Positions 1 to 11,153 of a stretch of DNA of 64,000 nucleotides are shown in pieces. Every line of letters starts with the position of its first letter. Positions within the stretch are counted from its first letter, which is position 1. Made by a program: the position numbers and the translations under genes. The notes under the pieces are model-generated. The model saw nothing but the letters and a program-made list of their open reading frames with translations, did not search any database and was not told where the DNA came from. The stretch is taken from NCBI RefSeq assembly GCF_001039355.2, contig NW_019775640.1, positions 147,415-211,414 on the forward strand, read 5' to 3'. This stretch comes from Lingula anatina. Its lineage: Eukaryota; Brachiopoda; Lingulata; Lingulida; Lingulidae.

Positions 1-1147
1 TAATATATATAATACTTGCATTTTCCCTCAGATTTTCAGATGAATTTCCAAGTTTTAATGGTGTCTTTCTTGTGTCATTGCATACTTGTAGATTTTCTTA
101 AACAGATTCATTGCCTTCCTGTACAATCTTTATTGAAGTAAGCAAAGAAAATTGCATGAAAGATGTTGTAGTTTTGTGTATGTGTTACATTTAGATTGCA
201 GTTAGACTGAATCAGGAAAAACTGATTAAAGTGTTTTATACAAATGTGCTGCTTAAATAAAAATTGAAGGATGGATAATGTTCGTCTTGTATTTTGTACT
301 ATATTACAACATGGTGGATCTTACATGCAAAAAGAAGTTTTTAACAGACATGCATGTATGCTAACAAAATATTTGATGAAATATCATTGGCTGAGGAAAT
401 TATGTTACTGGCAAGTAGCAGTTATTTTCACCAAATTAAATTTCCTACATGAGATTCTTACTTTAAAATTCTTTTGGGAATTTAAAAACTGATTTGACAA
501 GCATGACAAAATTTGTTTGTGGAAGGAATATGTTGATGACACGGGCTATGTCTTATCTTTGAGTGGCTTGATATGTGACCTTCAGAGTGATAAGAATGTA
601 ACTTAATAGCACGAGTACAGTCACAGCACCAGCTGCATTGTTTTGTTTAAATTGAGCTTTGCCTTCAAGCACCTCCTTGATAACCCAGCACCTACCTGTT
701 ACTGTAAAATTCCTAAATTGTACAAAATTACTATTTCTTCTTGCTTCCTGGCTGTTACAAGCACAGTGATGCTACAAACAAAATTTGAAATGGAGTTCCA
801 GTTATTTAAATATAACAGCATCTTTTGGGCCACAATACAAAAAATGAAAATATAACATTTTCAAAGTAAAATCCCTGTATAAAAATTATATTTGGTGTTC
901 ATGTAACAGTATCAAAAGGCAAACATATATGCAGCCATTGAGCATTTGCAGAAGGACTGGGATGGGCACTCCACCTCCTCAACTTTTCAAAAAGAAGGTA
1001 AATCTAACTAAAAGACATCTCAGCTTTTGTGAAAATTGAAAAGCCTTTCTGGACAGCAGTTCAGTGTATTTAATGACTACTTATCATGTGAATCCTGTAT
1101 AACAGACTTCACAAAGTGAAAGTGAAACCTTTTTCTTTTCATATCAG
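1..1147. other. Non-coding region upstream of the S8 protease
   Basis: No convincing coding sequence is visible; the short open frames here have no recognisable motif. An AATAAA lies at 256-261 and could be the poly(A) signal of a gene that ends before the window. The last 18 bases before 1148 are pyrimidine-rich and end in CAG, a good splice acceptor, so the protease probably has a non-coding first exon somewhere in this stretch or before the window. Confidence 0.5.
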
Positions 1148-1159
1148 GTGACTGAAAAC

Positions 1160-2755
1160 ATGCCTGGCAAGATGTTTTTCATATTGGTCATCGTCCTTGA
1201 AGTATTACTAAGCCATACAGATGGCCAGATTCCTGGTGAATACATCGCTAGTTTGAAAGAAGGGCTTCCCAACTCAGTCCAAGAACTTGAGAGGCTGACC
1301 ACCCTGATAACCAATTCCAGTACCACTGGTAACACCAACCTGAGCCACACATATCACATTGGAGACTTTCTCGGGGTGGCAGAGACCACCAACTCCAGTC
1401 TTCTCTCCTTGTTGAAGAATGACAGTTCTGTGGAAAGCATTGAAAACAACCTGTGGCTTAACCTGACCAGTACTTGTATGTATGCAGACACTGTCTGGAA
1501 TTTTGCCTCTGTTTGGGGCCTTGCCAGAATCAGTCAAAGATCGAAAACTACTAACACCCAATATGTATATGAGGAGGAGTCTGGAGATGGTGTTCTTGTA
1601 TACCTTGTTGATACTGGGGTAAACTTGAGACATGATTTTGGGGGGCGTGTAATACAAGGGCCAGATGTATCTAGGAGTCAACAAGGTTTAAGAGACAGCA
1701 ATGGCCATGGGGAACATACCGCTGGCATAGTAGTTTCTTCTCGGTTTGGCATAGCACGCAACAGTACAGCCATAATGATAAAAGCTGGAGATGATACAAA
1801 TGACAGGCTGAAAAATTCCAATGTTCTTGCTGCTTTAAAATGGATTGCCGCTCACCACACAAACTTGTCAAAGGAATCCAATAGTTCCCTGGCAAAGTCT
1901 GTCATCAATCTCCCGGTTGCATCAAAGTTGAAATCAAATGCACTTAGCAGAGCAATCAGCAATATTGTTGGCCACCAGGCATTACCTATAGTGGTAGGGG
2001 CTGGGAACTCGCTTGAAAATGCTTGTAAAGTCTTCCCTGCAAATATGACTGAAGTTATTACTGTTGGGGCAATGGACAGTGAAGACAACATGTGGGAGAA
2101 AAGTAACTATGGCTTCTGTGTTGATATCCTAGCACCAGGTGTTCAAGTGTGGTCAGATGATTCTCTACCAGGGTCTGTGGGTACCTACAGAAATGGAACC
2201 TCTGTTGCTGCTGCCCATGTGACTGGTGTTGTGGCACGTTACCTAGCAACCCAAGCTACCATGCCTTCTCCAGCTCAGGTGAAGACATGGCTGATAGATG
2301 AATCAACTAAGGATGTGTTAAAGGTCACCCCAGGGACACCCAATAGGCTTCTGTACATGGGGTGCAATCAGTCTGTAACGACCGTAATTCCAATTCAAAA
2401 TATCACTTCAGCATTGCCAATCAATTTAACGACAATTCACATGTCAAATATGTCCACGGCCATTCCCGTTACAACAACAGTGATGCCGAACACCACATCC
2501 CATAATTCCAGCATGACAACAACTGCAGCCCATACTTCTGGCATGACAACAACCGCAGCACATACTTCTATCATGACAACAACCATGGATCACAACAAAA
2601 CAACCTCAGTGTCCAATATATCGTCAACAGAAACTACGGCTTCCTCTACAACAATGACACCGCCTCCAACAACACCCTCTTCTTCAGCCATGATGGAATT
2701 CTCCAAAAGATTGACAATCTTTTCAATAATGGCATTCCTATATTTAGTTCCATGA
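1160..2755 (+). CDS. Secreted S8 subtilisin/proteinase K-like serine protease, probably GPI-anchored (copy A)
   Basis: A 531-residue protein read in one uninterrupted frame. From the ATG at 1160: a signal peptide (about residues 1-22), an I9-type inhibitory propeptide (about 27-100), then an S8 catalytic domain. The triad is visible as Asp151 (DTG), His183 (NGHGEHT) and Ser348 (NGTS), with the oxyanion Asn283 in AGN. The Ser motif reads GTSVAAAH where most family members have GTSMATPH. After about residue 405 comes a Ser/Thr/Asn-rich stalk with HTSGMTTTAA-like repeats and many N-glycosylation sequons, then a hydrophobic tail ending at the stop, as in GPI-anchored proteins. A splice acceptor just before the ATG implies an upstream non-coding exon. 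The likely role is an extracellular, cell-surface protease; the substrate is unknown. It lies tail to tail with RIDA. The second copy starts at 11153. Confidence 0.93.
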   Translation: MPGKMFFILVIVLEVLLSHTDGQIPGEYIASLKEGLPNSVQELERLTTLITNSSTTGNTNLSHTYHIGDFLGVAETTNSSLLSLLKNDSSVESIENNLWLNLTSTCMYADTVWNFASVWGLARISQRSKTTNTQYVYEEESGDGVLVYLVDTGVNLRHDFGGRVIQGPDVSRSQQGLRDSNGHGEHTAGIVVSSRFGIARNSTAIMIKAGDDTNDRLKNSNVLAALKWIAAHHTNLSKESNSSLAKSVINLPVASKLKSNALSRAISNIVGHQALPIVVGAGNSLENACKVFPANMTEVITVGAMDSEDNMWEKSNYGFCVDILAPGVQVWSDDSLPGSVGTYRNGTSVAAAHVTGVVARYLATQATMPSPAQVKTWLIDESTKDVLKVTPGTPNRLLYMGCNQSVTTVIPIQNITSALPINLTTIHMSNMSTAIPVTTTVMPNTTSHNSSMTTTAAHTSGMTTTAAHTSIMTTTMDHNKTTSVSNISSTETTASSTTMTPPPTTPSSSAMMEFSKRLTIFSIMAFLYLVP

Positions 2756-3739
2756 ATTTATGATCCCTGTGGTTCCAGCTTGATAAGACATTCCTGAAGG
2801 CTTCAATGTTAGGATTTGAAACTAATCTAGTCACAGGTAATTTTTGATACAATGAGATTATGTGTCAATTTATAAACTTAATTTATTTCCAATATAAGTT
2901 TAAATTGTTCCCTTTTTATATCATATAACAACTGTATTATATGATGCAGTCAACAATAACAATGCAGTATCGTTATAATAACAGCAGGCATGAAAAATTA
3001 GGACTCTGTCAAGATTAAAAGATTTGGAAATATATTGATGCAATGCAGTAAATAACAATGGTTTGTGTAAGGGTTCATACACATATTATTGCAGAATTGA
3101 TGAAAAAAGTAAAATATCCTTACTTATCACACGTAATATGGTTTTTAACAAATTACTTTATCTTGTGGCAAAACAAAAAGTAACATCAAGAATGTTAATA
3201 ACATGCATGTAAAATAGTGTTATTTTATTTTCTGTATCAGAAATTGCTTACTCTGACAGCTGATTTATAATATATATACATAGACAATATTTAATACCAG
3301 AAAAAATCTTATTCATTCTCTTCATAACAAGTGACACACTTTAAGTCTATGACTTAAATTGATATTGTGCATTAATGTGCTTTTTCAAATGCAATAAATG
3401 GCCAGCTTATAATATAACAAGTATATGACATTAAGTGCCTTATGTTCTTTTAACCAGCATTTTTACTGCATGAGCAAGATTTGAATATGTTAATGATAAA
3501 AAGTGATTTCAAATAATATTATATACTTTAAGCCTAAGCACTTGTAATATTGATGAACTGGAGTTATGCAGCTGTGTTCGAAACACTGAATTCTCAGTTT
3601 AAACAGTGCCATATTAATTATAACTGTGGTATAGTTTCAATGGCAGTAGTCATCATCATAATCCATGTTTGTCTGTTCACCACATAAAATCAAAACATGA
3701 AAAGTCCTAAAAGACAGGACTGATCCCAATCTTAATGAA
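2756..3739. other. Intergenic 3' region between S8 protease and RIDA (copy A)
   Basis: AT-rich sequence between two convergent genes. It should contain the 3' UTRs of both; an AATAAA near 3394 would suit the protease. No further coding sequence was recognised. Confidence 0.45.
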
Positions 3740-5179
3740 TTAGAGCTTAGGCTGATGGTCCACCATGTGTCCAATCTTAGCAATGCACTCTATTTCAATT
3801 CTGGCCCCCTAAAAAACAGAACAGAATACCATGATACTTTTGTAGGGAGAGCTTTAAGAAAAGAACAAAAAAGCATTTTTTTAAATTTAACACAGATTAT
3901 TTATGATCACTGCACATTTCTGGTACTTATTATTCATCACAAGTACATACACATTCACTCCATTTAGCCATATGTGAAGGTGACACATCCTTTGATAACT
4001 TTCTTAAAAGCTTTATTAGTTTTATGCCTTTAGTACTAGGAGCACTTACTTTAGGAAGTGCAGCAACTTGGAAGGCAGACCTTGCTGGGAATGAACCACT
4101 AAAGTCTGTAACATAAAAATAATCAGTTAAAATGATCAAATTGACATTTCATATTCTTGGAAAATTGAAAAAAAAAACAACAACAACAACATATTGTAGC
4201 TAAAAGTCCTTCATAGCCATTTTGAATAAAATGCAATAAAATTTTTAATTCTTACATTTAGCATAGACTTCATTCACTGCTGCATATTCCTTGATGTCTG
4301 CCAGGAAAACAGTGGTTTTAACAACTGGAAAAAAGATAAAGTTATCTCATGAAATTTTTTGTAGAGTAGATATACATATAAAACAGAGAAAATATAGCCA
4401 CTCCCTGAATACATTAAAGAAACAGTACAAACATGCACATATTACTCAGGCAAATATTACTTTTTGTACACTTACTATTGTTGAAGCTACAGCCAGCTGC
4501 CTCAAGTACTGCGTTTATGTTTTTAAATGCCTGAAATGTAAAAATTAATAATTAACAGAAAATCGCTACAATTTCCTTGTCAGGTGGTCAATGAGCTCGA
4601 GGATCCTGTGGGAAGATGCCAAAAAGAAGTTAATTTAAGTCCCCTGATTGGCATATTATTAAAGTAAAGATGTCATATGAATTTAGATCCTGGCTTTGTC
4701 CTTACTTGTTCCGTCTCCTTTAGCACCCCTCCCTCCACCAGCTCTCCAGTAGCAGGGTCCATTCCCACTTGTCCTGACATATACATCGTGTTTTCAGCAA
4801 TAACAGCTTGGCTGAAAGAAAATCATCCATGGGTAAAAACTGAGAAGGTCAAAAACTCCATTTTCATTGCCATCTTAAATTCTTAATTATTATTAGCATT
4901 GAGAGCACATGTTAAAACTACTGTATGGAATCGTTCGATGTGGGTGTGTTCGAACGGCACCATCTGATTGGACAGCTCACGCCTTGCATTAACTATCGAA
5001 CTCTAAGCGTGGCAATGCCATCTTCGAAAAAGTACTTTGGACAAAATGTCATGCTATTCTTCGTTATAAAATTTAAAGATTGACGTTTTATGCACAAGCA
5101 AGACATGTTACCTATAGGGACCTATAGCTTTTGGAGCTGCAGCCGTTGAAACTACCTTGCGAGCAACGTATGAAGCCAT
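3740..5179 (-). CDS. RIDA: RidA/UK114 family 2-iminobutanoate/2-iminopropanoate deaminase (copy A)
   Basis: Six exons on the minus strand, all phase-consistent with GT-AG introns: 5112-5179, 4706-4811, 4476-4530, 4256-4324, 4050-4105 and 3740-3808. They encode 140 residues, the usual size for animal RIDA (about 137). Recognisable segments are the start MASYVARKVVSTAAAPKAIG, then MSGQVGMDPATGELVEGG, then KTTVFLADI, then FPARSAFQVAALPKGARIEI, which carries the family's conserved substrate-binding Arg. In known members this trimeric enzyme hydrolyses reactive enamine/imine products of pyridoxal-phosphate dehydratases. The gene is head-to-head with POP1 and convergent with the S8 protease. The same gene recurs at 14153-15661, probably as the other haplotype. 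Confidence 0.97.
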
Positions 5180-5598
5180 GATGTTGTTGTCGAACCAGTG
5201 CGTGCCTTCTGTCACGTGATTAAACTGTCTATTTTTGGTTAATTTTATCAAAAACAGGGAAATTATAGAGAGCTATCTGTATTTATAGAAACAATTTATT
5301 AACTCCATTGTGTTTCATATAGTCTTGTATTCCATGCAAATGACATGGTGTGTCATATAAAATTTTCAAAGCCACACGGGATATTGCGAGATGTAAGATG
5401 GTAGCTTACATTTGTTTACACGTGAACTCCCGGTCTACTCTTTAAAGTTGTGCTTTATAATTGACAGTAAGTACGTTGTCCAAGGAAAAGTCCACGGGAG
5501 TCTTGGTGCAAATTTTAATTTATATTTCAGCCACCTCGTTGTGTACCGTAAAGGGCAAAAATTTATCAAACCAGCTGAATGAATAAGGTTACGCTTGT

Positions 5599-6341
5599 TC
5601 GACATTAGGTATATCAGAAAAATTTTCAAACTGATCAGAAAATTAAAATACTTATATCATCTGAAAGGTAATGCAAAAACCGGATGAAATCATTTGGAAT
5701 TTTTTAAATATTCCTACAAGCAACAAAGATATTGAAGTTTTTTAACTGCAAAAATCCACCAAAAGTGTCCACACTTCTCAGCTCAAAACCTGTGCCCACT
5801 GACCAGCAGTGATCACTCAGGCGCAGCAGAGCACCCTGTGTGTCTTTGTGTGCTCAGCCTATTGTCTGGCTCACATAGCCTGTGACTAATCAGGGCAAAG
5901 CTATTTCCCTGTGATAATTTTCACATCATGTAATATTGCGGATTAAATTAACTATACTTCGCAACCTTCAAATTTCATGATTTTTCTACATAATATAGCA
6001 AATTTCATAAACTTTGCTGGATATAAATTTCAAAAAGATGATACCAGCACTTGCCTGAAATTTTTTAGCATTTTGTAGAGGCAAAACTTAAAACAAGCAG
6101 AACCGAAACTTGTCAAAGACAGAAAACATGGGAAAATCACGTGACCGGATTTTACTCTTTGATTTACAACTTATTTAGTTAATGGCTTGTATTAGTTTTT
6201 TTACGCGGCGCTAAAAGAGAGATTTAAAAAAGGGGTTCCATAGGCGAACTGTCAGCAGGCCGACTTCAGTTTTACACTTCACTGCCCGTGGATAGTTACG
6301 ACTGTAGCGCCCCTAGCGGATTGTGATCTACCTATCGACAT
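5599..6341. mobile_element. 729-bp non-autonomous DNA transposon with 7-bp target duplication
   Basis: The insert is 5606-6334. It begins TAGGTATATCA and ends with the near-complement TGATCTACCTA, an 11-base terminal inverted repeat with one mismatch. It is flanked on both sides by TCGACAT (5599-5605 and 6335-6341). The equivalent place in copy B, near 16098, lacks the insert. No transposase frame is visible. A 7-bp target duplication does not by itself assign a superfamily. The element sits between RIDA and POP1 and doubles the length of their shared upstream region in copy A. Confidence 0.82.
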
Positions 6342-6583
6342 GGAGCTTGAACCTATCATGTATCATGGGTCCAGAATCTGAGTGTCCAAATTGCACAATA
6401 TTTTCAAGGAAGCTGTTTGGAGGGAAAATGAAACATATCGGGCCCCATTTTGACATATAATATAAATGCATGAACCCTTCAGATCAATGAACCTGCGAAC
6501 CATCAAGGGCCCTTGAATTAATTTATACAAAATTTGGTATAACCGTATATGTTCATTTATTTTAAGATAAAAAACCAGTTGAC

Positions 6584-9500
6584 ATGGACAGTTTTGCAAG
6601 TCACGGCTATGATGCAGATGGCTTGGAGGAATACAAGCAGACCTACTATCCTCAGGGAGGAGGGGATGACATGGAGAAACTTGTGGTACAGCAAGTGAAA
6701 GATTATGAAGAGAAGGTGAAATTATTGTGCTTAACTTAAACATTTATTAAGGTGGCGCTATTTATAAATAAGCCTCAGTCATGAGCTCTATGTTTTCATT
6801 TCTACATGCTGGTACTTGACTATTATAACTTGGCTGTAAAAGATTATCTATACTTAATTTTATACTTAATTTGTAAGAAAAGTTCTGGAGTATGCTCATT
6901 AGAGTGTAGGTCAAGATTAGGCCTTGATTTCTCAGTGTTATTTGGATTGAATTGTTCATGTCATGTTATAGGGAATAGAATATGTTCAAGGTCCTAATTT
7001 ATTACGTGTACTTCAACATAATTTCAAATACTACATGTGCCTTTTTTCAGAAAGAAGAAGATATATCACAGTCATCTCAGAGCAAGCACCAAATTATAAA
7101 CACAGCTGCCATCAGGCAGGGCCAAGGTAGAAAGAGGAAAATTGGAGAGAGAGACAGTGATGATGAAACAAGCATTCTTAGTCAGGCTCCCAGGGGTGAG
7201 TATTCATTTTGCTTGTTTATATATTAACCCGAAAATTGGGGATAAATAGGTTTTGTGTAAGATATACTTTGAATGGAACCATAAGCCTAAATAAACTTTT
7301 CAAATTTACAGAGATAAATATAAGTGAATTTACCAAAAGCAGGATCAGCGAAATAGAACTATTGACCAAAACTGTTATGTCCAAGACCAGTAAAAGAAAT
7401 CCAAGACAAAACATGCCCCGCCACATGAGAAGACGTGCAGCTAGTCATAATATCAAAAGACTGCCAAGACGCCTGAGAATGCAAGCTATGGCAGAGGTTA
7501 GTGGCCACTTTCTGAAGGGTTTTGTTCTTATTTTCATCGATTGTATTACATGCAGTTTTATTGTATTTTAAAAACTGAAAAGGAAACTAGTTTTCTTTAA
7601 CTCAGCAAATGTAGCTGTCTGATTCATAATATTAATTTTTTGTATGCATAAATGCTTATTCTAACAGCCTTAATATGTTAAATATTTTTTGTTGATTTTG
7701 TCACAGATATTTGCATTTTAGAAAGGAGTGGTTTTAGATTAGGATTGCTCTAATGCAACATCTAGATAACTGTTAACTGCATTTACCTTTTCATACAAGA
7801 TTGAAAGTGCTGGAAAGAAGCCTAAAACTCCATCAAGATACCACCGCAGAAGACCAAAAAATCTGATGGCAGAATATAATCGTAGACAAAGAAAACAGAA
7901 TTGGCTTGAGACACACATCTGGCATGCAAAAAGGTTTCATATGATTGAAAAATGGGGTTACGTGATTCCTCATTTCCCGAATGACAAGAGTCTGAGAGCT
8001 ATTTATAGAGCTACATCAAAGTATGCAGTGCTTCAGGTAAATTGACGATGATTTTTTGTCACTAGCACAAGCCTCATTTTTTACAGAATATTGGACAAGA
8101 AATTTGGAGCCAGTTTCTGGAAAATAGGAAACAATATTGCAGTAAAATGTTTGAAATGAATAGAAACATGAATAGAAGTTAAATGTGTTTGTATTTCACT
8201 CTGTAGCAATTGAAAGTGTGAAATAGCCATTGGGATATATTTGGCTGTAACGCACTTTCTTTGGTTTCTTATTACATTTTGTGATTTAAAAATATTTAAA
8301 AATTACCTACATATCTTGACAGTAAACTTGTTAATTGCAGGATATATCTTATTTGGGGTGTATTGAGATTACTGGGCCATTGAAAGATATTCTGCATGGA
8401 TTAGAGAAACTGACAAGTTCGGGAATAGGTAATTTGTGGTGCATGTAAGAAGAGAAGTTTTCACTCAGTCAGTATTCACCATTGGCCATAGTTGAATTGG
8501 TAATTGCTTGTTATAGAAATCAATGGAGTCAACTGTAAAGTTTAAGAAAAAAAACCCAAGCCTTTATGGTAGATTTTTATGCAACTAAAATTGCATTTAA
8601 ATTCTCATATATAGTTATAGTGATGTACATTGACAGGGCCTATTTTTGGTGACATGAAGTACATACAAGGGACCAGGCAAGGATCAACCATCCTATACAA
8701 GGAAGGCAGCTATCCAGACAATGCTATTGGAGAGGTTCTTTTCCACTGGAAACCTGTCACTTTGATCACCAGTGAATTTTCTGGGTCAACCACAGTTTCT
8801 GAGCTTTCTGACTGCTCATTGGATGATGAAACAAGGACTCTGTGGGTGTGGGTACATCCATCATTTTGGGATGAAGCATTTGCTGAATTCAAAGCTGCTT
8901 TGAAATCAGGTCTCTCAGGGAAAGATGAATTATACAGTAAAGAGATGAAGCATACTTCTCAGTTACAACAAGAACATTCGAAGGCTACCAGTTCAGTGAT
9001 AGTGAAGTCTTTAAAAGATAACATACTCAGGTACAGACTGTCTGGACCTATGTCAACATTAGTATTAGCAGAGGTCTTGAAACCAGCAAAGTTACAGAAA
9101 GAAAACCCAGCAGGTGCCCCTGATGATGATTCAACAGTGCAGGGTGTGACTGTGAAGAAATGGTGGCAGAGGTATTATTCTGATCCCAAGATCAGTCAGG
9201 TTGCCACCCAGCAAGAGGAAATGTGGAGGATTTTGTGTGGGAAGCAGACACCAGCACAGGCGCCATCTGGTGGCATTTTCAGTCTGACAGTCAGAGACCC
9301 TAGGATACTTATTCCACCCAAGAAGTCAGTAATTGGTTGTACTGATGTAGAGAGCACAGGTATAACTGGGAGGGCTAGATTGTAATTAAATTTTGAATCT
9401 CTCTGATGAATTGTTAATTTGTGCATTATAAGAAGACTAATTTATTGCTTAATGTTTCAATGAAATCAATTCATGTTTAGATATTTGAAATTAAGAGCAA

Positions 9501-11148
9501 CTGAAATGTTCATTTCAGGGTGTAGAGAAAATACTGTGTCCTTCACACCAGAGGTTTCCAGTTCTCCAGTTTGGTCCCAAATGGTGAGAGATGAAGTGAA
9601 ATTCACTCAGCTTCCTCAAAGTGAACTAAACGGAAGAAAAGGGAATATGTTGGTACCAGGTAGATAGAAGTAAATGAAAGGGCATTTGTGTGTAACAAGG
9701 TGCTATATGCTGAATATATGCAAGAAGTGATACAACAAAATAATCAATAAGCAATGGAAATAAAGGGGGTTGCTAGCCTGAAATTGTCTTCATAATTGAA
9801 GAAATGAAAATTTACACTTACACTTGATATCACAATTCAAGTAAATGCCATATAACAAATTTTCACGAGGACATAAAAAGCCTGTTAAGTCACACAGAGT
9901 TGAGTATGATAAAGTAGTGTTACCATTTTAGGATCAACTCTGGATCTGGGAGATGACGAATCAAGAATACCGCTTCTTCTAATTCAGTGTCCAGGCTTTC
10001 AAAGGTCAGGTTCTGGGCCAGCACAGGTACTAACATTTTACTCTTTTTGGTCTGACTATAATTCTGCATAAACATTGTTTAAAAGTGATAAAAAAATTTG
10101 TATGTTAAATAATGGTAGCTCTTTACAGCATAAATATGCCACATTAACTATTTACAGAGTCATACCTCCCCTGGGTTTGGCAGTGGATGGGACATCATCC
10201 TACCCTCTGGGTGGGGCATGGCTTTCTGGATTGCCCTAGTGTACCAGGGGGCTAGAGTTGGTGGGCTAAGGGAGCTGAACCGCAGTGCAGTGGACCAAGG
10301 ACTCCTTAGGATTCCTTACGATTACCCAGATACCCAGGCAGGAGCTGCTGAAGAACGCAAAGAATGGGAGGAACTTGAAGCCAAATACAAGAGGTACCCA
10401 CCTGCAAAGAGGCCAAACTACATCAAGTTAGGGGTGGCCAGTCCTTTCAGTTATCCATGGTTAAGACTGGTACAAGAGTGGTCTAATATAAAGAAACAAG
10501 GTGCTCCTTTTATTGATCACAATATCATCACACAGGACTCCAGGAAGTTGGACAGGTGTTTAGACCAAAAGACACATACTAACCAAATTTCTGCAGAGAT
10601 TCTAGAACCAATGGATAGTGAGGAAATTGAAGAATTTGTTGTCTTAAGGACTCGGAATCTCTTGAAGTATCTTGATAGAATTTGTCATGCAGCAAGCATG
10701 GAAACAGAATCTTCCCCTTCTAATATGGAGATGAGCAATAGTGACAAAATTTCATTAAATCCACAGACTGACATCAGTAGCACAGGTGGCATAGATGGTC
10801 AGGAAATGCTGCTGACATTATCACAGATGCACAATGCAATAGTTCCTGTCACCTTGAATCTTGTAAGCAGAGGGGCCCCTGTTGACCACTCCATGATCTG
10901 CATTCCTACACAAGGCGACTTGGACAGTCTGGCAAAAGACAGTAGATATGGTGGACCACTGGAGCAGAGGAAACAAGACCCTAATAGCAGGAAAGTGAAG
11001 AAACAGAAAATCAAACAAAAAGGAACACAGCAAGGAACAGCAGACAAAGTGAAAGTTCATAATTTTCAGGATACCCTGATTGAACCCAAGGATGTGGCAG
11101 TGACATCTAGTCGTGTGGTAATTGGCTATTTGAAAACAGGTGGCTTCA
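6584..11148 (+). CDS. POP1: POP1 homologue, RNase P/MRP protein subunit (copy A, 3'-truncated by assembly junction)
   Basis: Exons 6584-6715, 7051-7195, 7312-7496, 7800-8036, 8341-8428, 8637-9359, 9519-9659, 9932-10026, and a last exon from 10158 that stops matching at 11148. Exon phases are identical to the complete copy at 16342-20977. POP1 hallmarks are [40 protein letters not shown] and the POPLD region with GWGMAFW and [12 protein letters not shown]1 is the largest protein of the RNase P and RNase MRP complexes, which act in tRNA 5' maturation and rRNA processing in the nucleus and nucleolus. The missing end (about 50 residues, including the glycine-rich strand and SYQYRFAF) is replaced by protease sequence after a single n at 11152, so the break looks like an assembly join rather than a real mutation. 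Confidence 0.96.
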
Positions 11149-11153
11149 GATNT
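11149..11153. other. Contig junction marked by a single n
   Basis: The base at 11152 is n. To the left the sequence matches POP1 last-exon codons up to 11148; to the right it is protease sequence equivalent to copy A from about 1195. Both genes are cut in mid-exon at the same place. Confidence 0.9.

Noticed and set aside
271-855. Two short open frames near the left edge
   Set aside because: Each is about 70 codons long, with a composition typical of AT-rich non-coding DNA and no splice or homology support.
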